This document shows positions 5,311-6,080 of a stretch of 6,080 nucleotides of DNA, piece after piece. This stretch comes from Pseudomonadota bacterium. GTDB taxonomy: Bacteria > Desulfobacterota > Anaeroferrophillalia > Anaeroferrophillales > Tharpellaceae. The position numbers and the translations under genes are program-made. The number at the start of each line of letters is the position of its first letter. The stretch's first letter is position 1. The notes under the pieces are model-generated. The model was not told the origin of the DNA. It searched no databases and saw nothing but the letters and a program-made list of their open reading frames with translations. The stretch covers positions 1 through 6,080 of the forward strand of contig WFRT01000077.1 in NCBI GenBank assembly GCA_015486445.1, written 5' to 3'.

Positions 5311-6080
5311 ATGAGCCCGTCCCGACTGCCGGATGAGTTCTGGCAGGATGAGAGCGCGCTGATGGACGAGTCCGACGATAACAGCTCCGCCCATGTCTAC
5401 AGCGTATCCCAGCTCAACCGTGATATTCGCCTGATTCTCGAAGACAGTTTCACCCCAGTTTGGGTCGAGGGTGAGGTCTCCGGTCTCAGGGTGCCGACCT
5501 CCGGCCACTGCTACTTTACCCTGAAAGATGAACGGTCCCAGATCAAGGCCGTGATTTTCCGGCGCGAGTACCGCGCCCTGCGCCACCCCCTGCAGGAGGG
5601 CGGCCGGGTTTTATGCAGCGGCCGGATATCCCTTTACGAGCCCCGCGGCGAATACCAGGTCATTGTTACCGGCATCGAACCCCAGGGGCTTGGCGAACTC
5701 TGGAAAAATTTCAACGAACTCAAGGAAAAACTCGAAAAAGAAGGCCTTTTCGCGCCGGAAAAAAAGCGTAAAATTCCTTTTCTGCCCCGGCGTATAGCGG
5801 TCATCACCTCGGCTACCGGGGCGGCTGTCCGGGATATCCTGCAGATAATCAGGCGGCGTTTCGCCGGGGTTGAAATCATCATTTTTCCGGTCAGCGTCCA
5901 GGGCGAACGGGCCCCGGGCGAGATCGTTTCCGCTTTCCGCCAGCTGGCCGGAAAATGGGGAAACGGGGTCGACACCGTGATTCTGACCCGGGGCGGCGGC
6001 GCCTACGAAGACCTCATGCCCTTCAATGACGAGGGTGTGGCCCGGGCGGTTGCCGCCTGCACAATCCCGGTGGTCAGCGC
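5311..6080 (+). CDS. xseA: Exodeoxyribonuclease VII large subunit (3' end beyond window)
   Basis: XseA is the catalytic large subunit of exonuclease VII, which with several small XseB subunits degrades single-stranded DNA from either end to oligonucleotides in the cytoplasm. The frame is open to the window edge, giving the first 256 residues of a protein usually about 400-460 long. Residues about 29-125 form the N-terminal OB-fold that binds ssDNA (YSVSQLNRDIR, then WVEGEVSG, GHCYFTLKDE, GEYQVIV). The start of the exonuclease domain follows, with PRRIAVITSATGAAVRDIL (159-177) and RGGGAYEDLMPFNDE (227-241). The ATG at 5311 is the first in a frame open since 5245, but has no Shine-Dalgarno. An in-frame ATG at 5362 has GAGAG 7 nt upstream and would remove an acidic 17-residue extension. 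Codon use between the two starts looks coding, so I keep the longer form. The gene diverges from mreB. Confidence 0.95.
   Translation, partial: MSPSRLPDEFWQDESALMDESDDNSSAHVYSVSQLNRDIRLILEDSFTPVWVEGEVSGLRVPTSGHCYFTLKDERSQIKAVIFRREYRALRHPLQEGGRVLCSGRISLYEPRGEYQVIVTGIEPQGLGELWKNFNELKEKLEKEGLFAPEKKRKIPFLPRRIAVITSATGAAVRDILQIIRRRFAGVEIIIFPVSVQGERAPGEIVSAFRQLAGKWGNGVDTVILTRGGGAYEDLMPFNDEGVARAVAACTIPVVS

Noticed and set aside
5269..5586. Minus-strand open frame opposite the xseA start
   Set aside because: The plus strand encodes clear XseA motifs here, so the minus frame is a shadow.

Overview
The window is a piece of a bacterial chromosome with a fairly high G+C content. It carries a rod-shape (elongasome) operon on the minus strand and the start of a DNA-repair gene on the plus strand. 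It contains no transposase, phage gene, CRISPR array, rRNA or tRNA that I can see. Gene content and protein style (MreB opening with an amphipathic MFSSFFGLF helix, a PBP2 of about 620 residues, an MJ0936/YfcE-type phosphoesterase) suit a Gram-negative rod. My guess is a Desulfobacterota/deltaproteobacterial lineage, but this is an inference from overall resemblance and cannot be proved from the window.

Layout from left to right. Positions 1-218 hold no gene. They contain a 112-bp imperfect palindrome (3-114) with internal short repeats, resembling a dispersed extragenic element, and a weak candidate terminator (132-157). From 5048 down to 219 five genes run on the minus strand in the order mreB, mreC, mreD, mrdA and a small metallophosphoesterase. 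Gaps are 9 to 22 nt between the first four genes and 66 nt before the last, so they are probably one transcript. Positions 5049-5310 are the divergent control region, with a perfect TATAAT for the mre operon and several short repeats and dyads near the xseA side. From 5311 to the window end lies the first half of xseA on the plus strand.

How the genes work together. MreB forms membrane-bound actin-like filaments. MreC and MreD link them across the inner membrane to the periplasmic synthesis machinery. PBP2 (MrdA) is the transpeptidase that crosslinks new side-wall peptidoglycan. The usual partner glycosyltransferase gene rodA (mrdB) is not the next gene; a YfcE-like phosphoesterase gene takes that place. 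XseA is the large subunit of exonuclease VII, which degrades single-stranded DNA, and is functionally unrelated to the shape genes.

This is mostly an ordinary, conserved housekeeping region. The points most worth a second look are the palindromic element at the left edge, the phosphoesterase in the rodA position, the missing Shine-Dalgarno sequences of mreD and mrdA, and the repeat-rich divergent promoter region.
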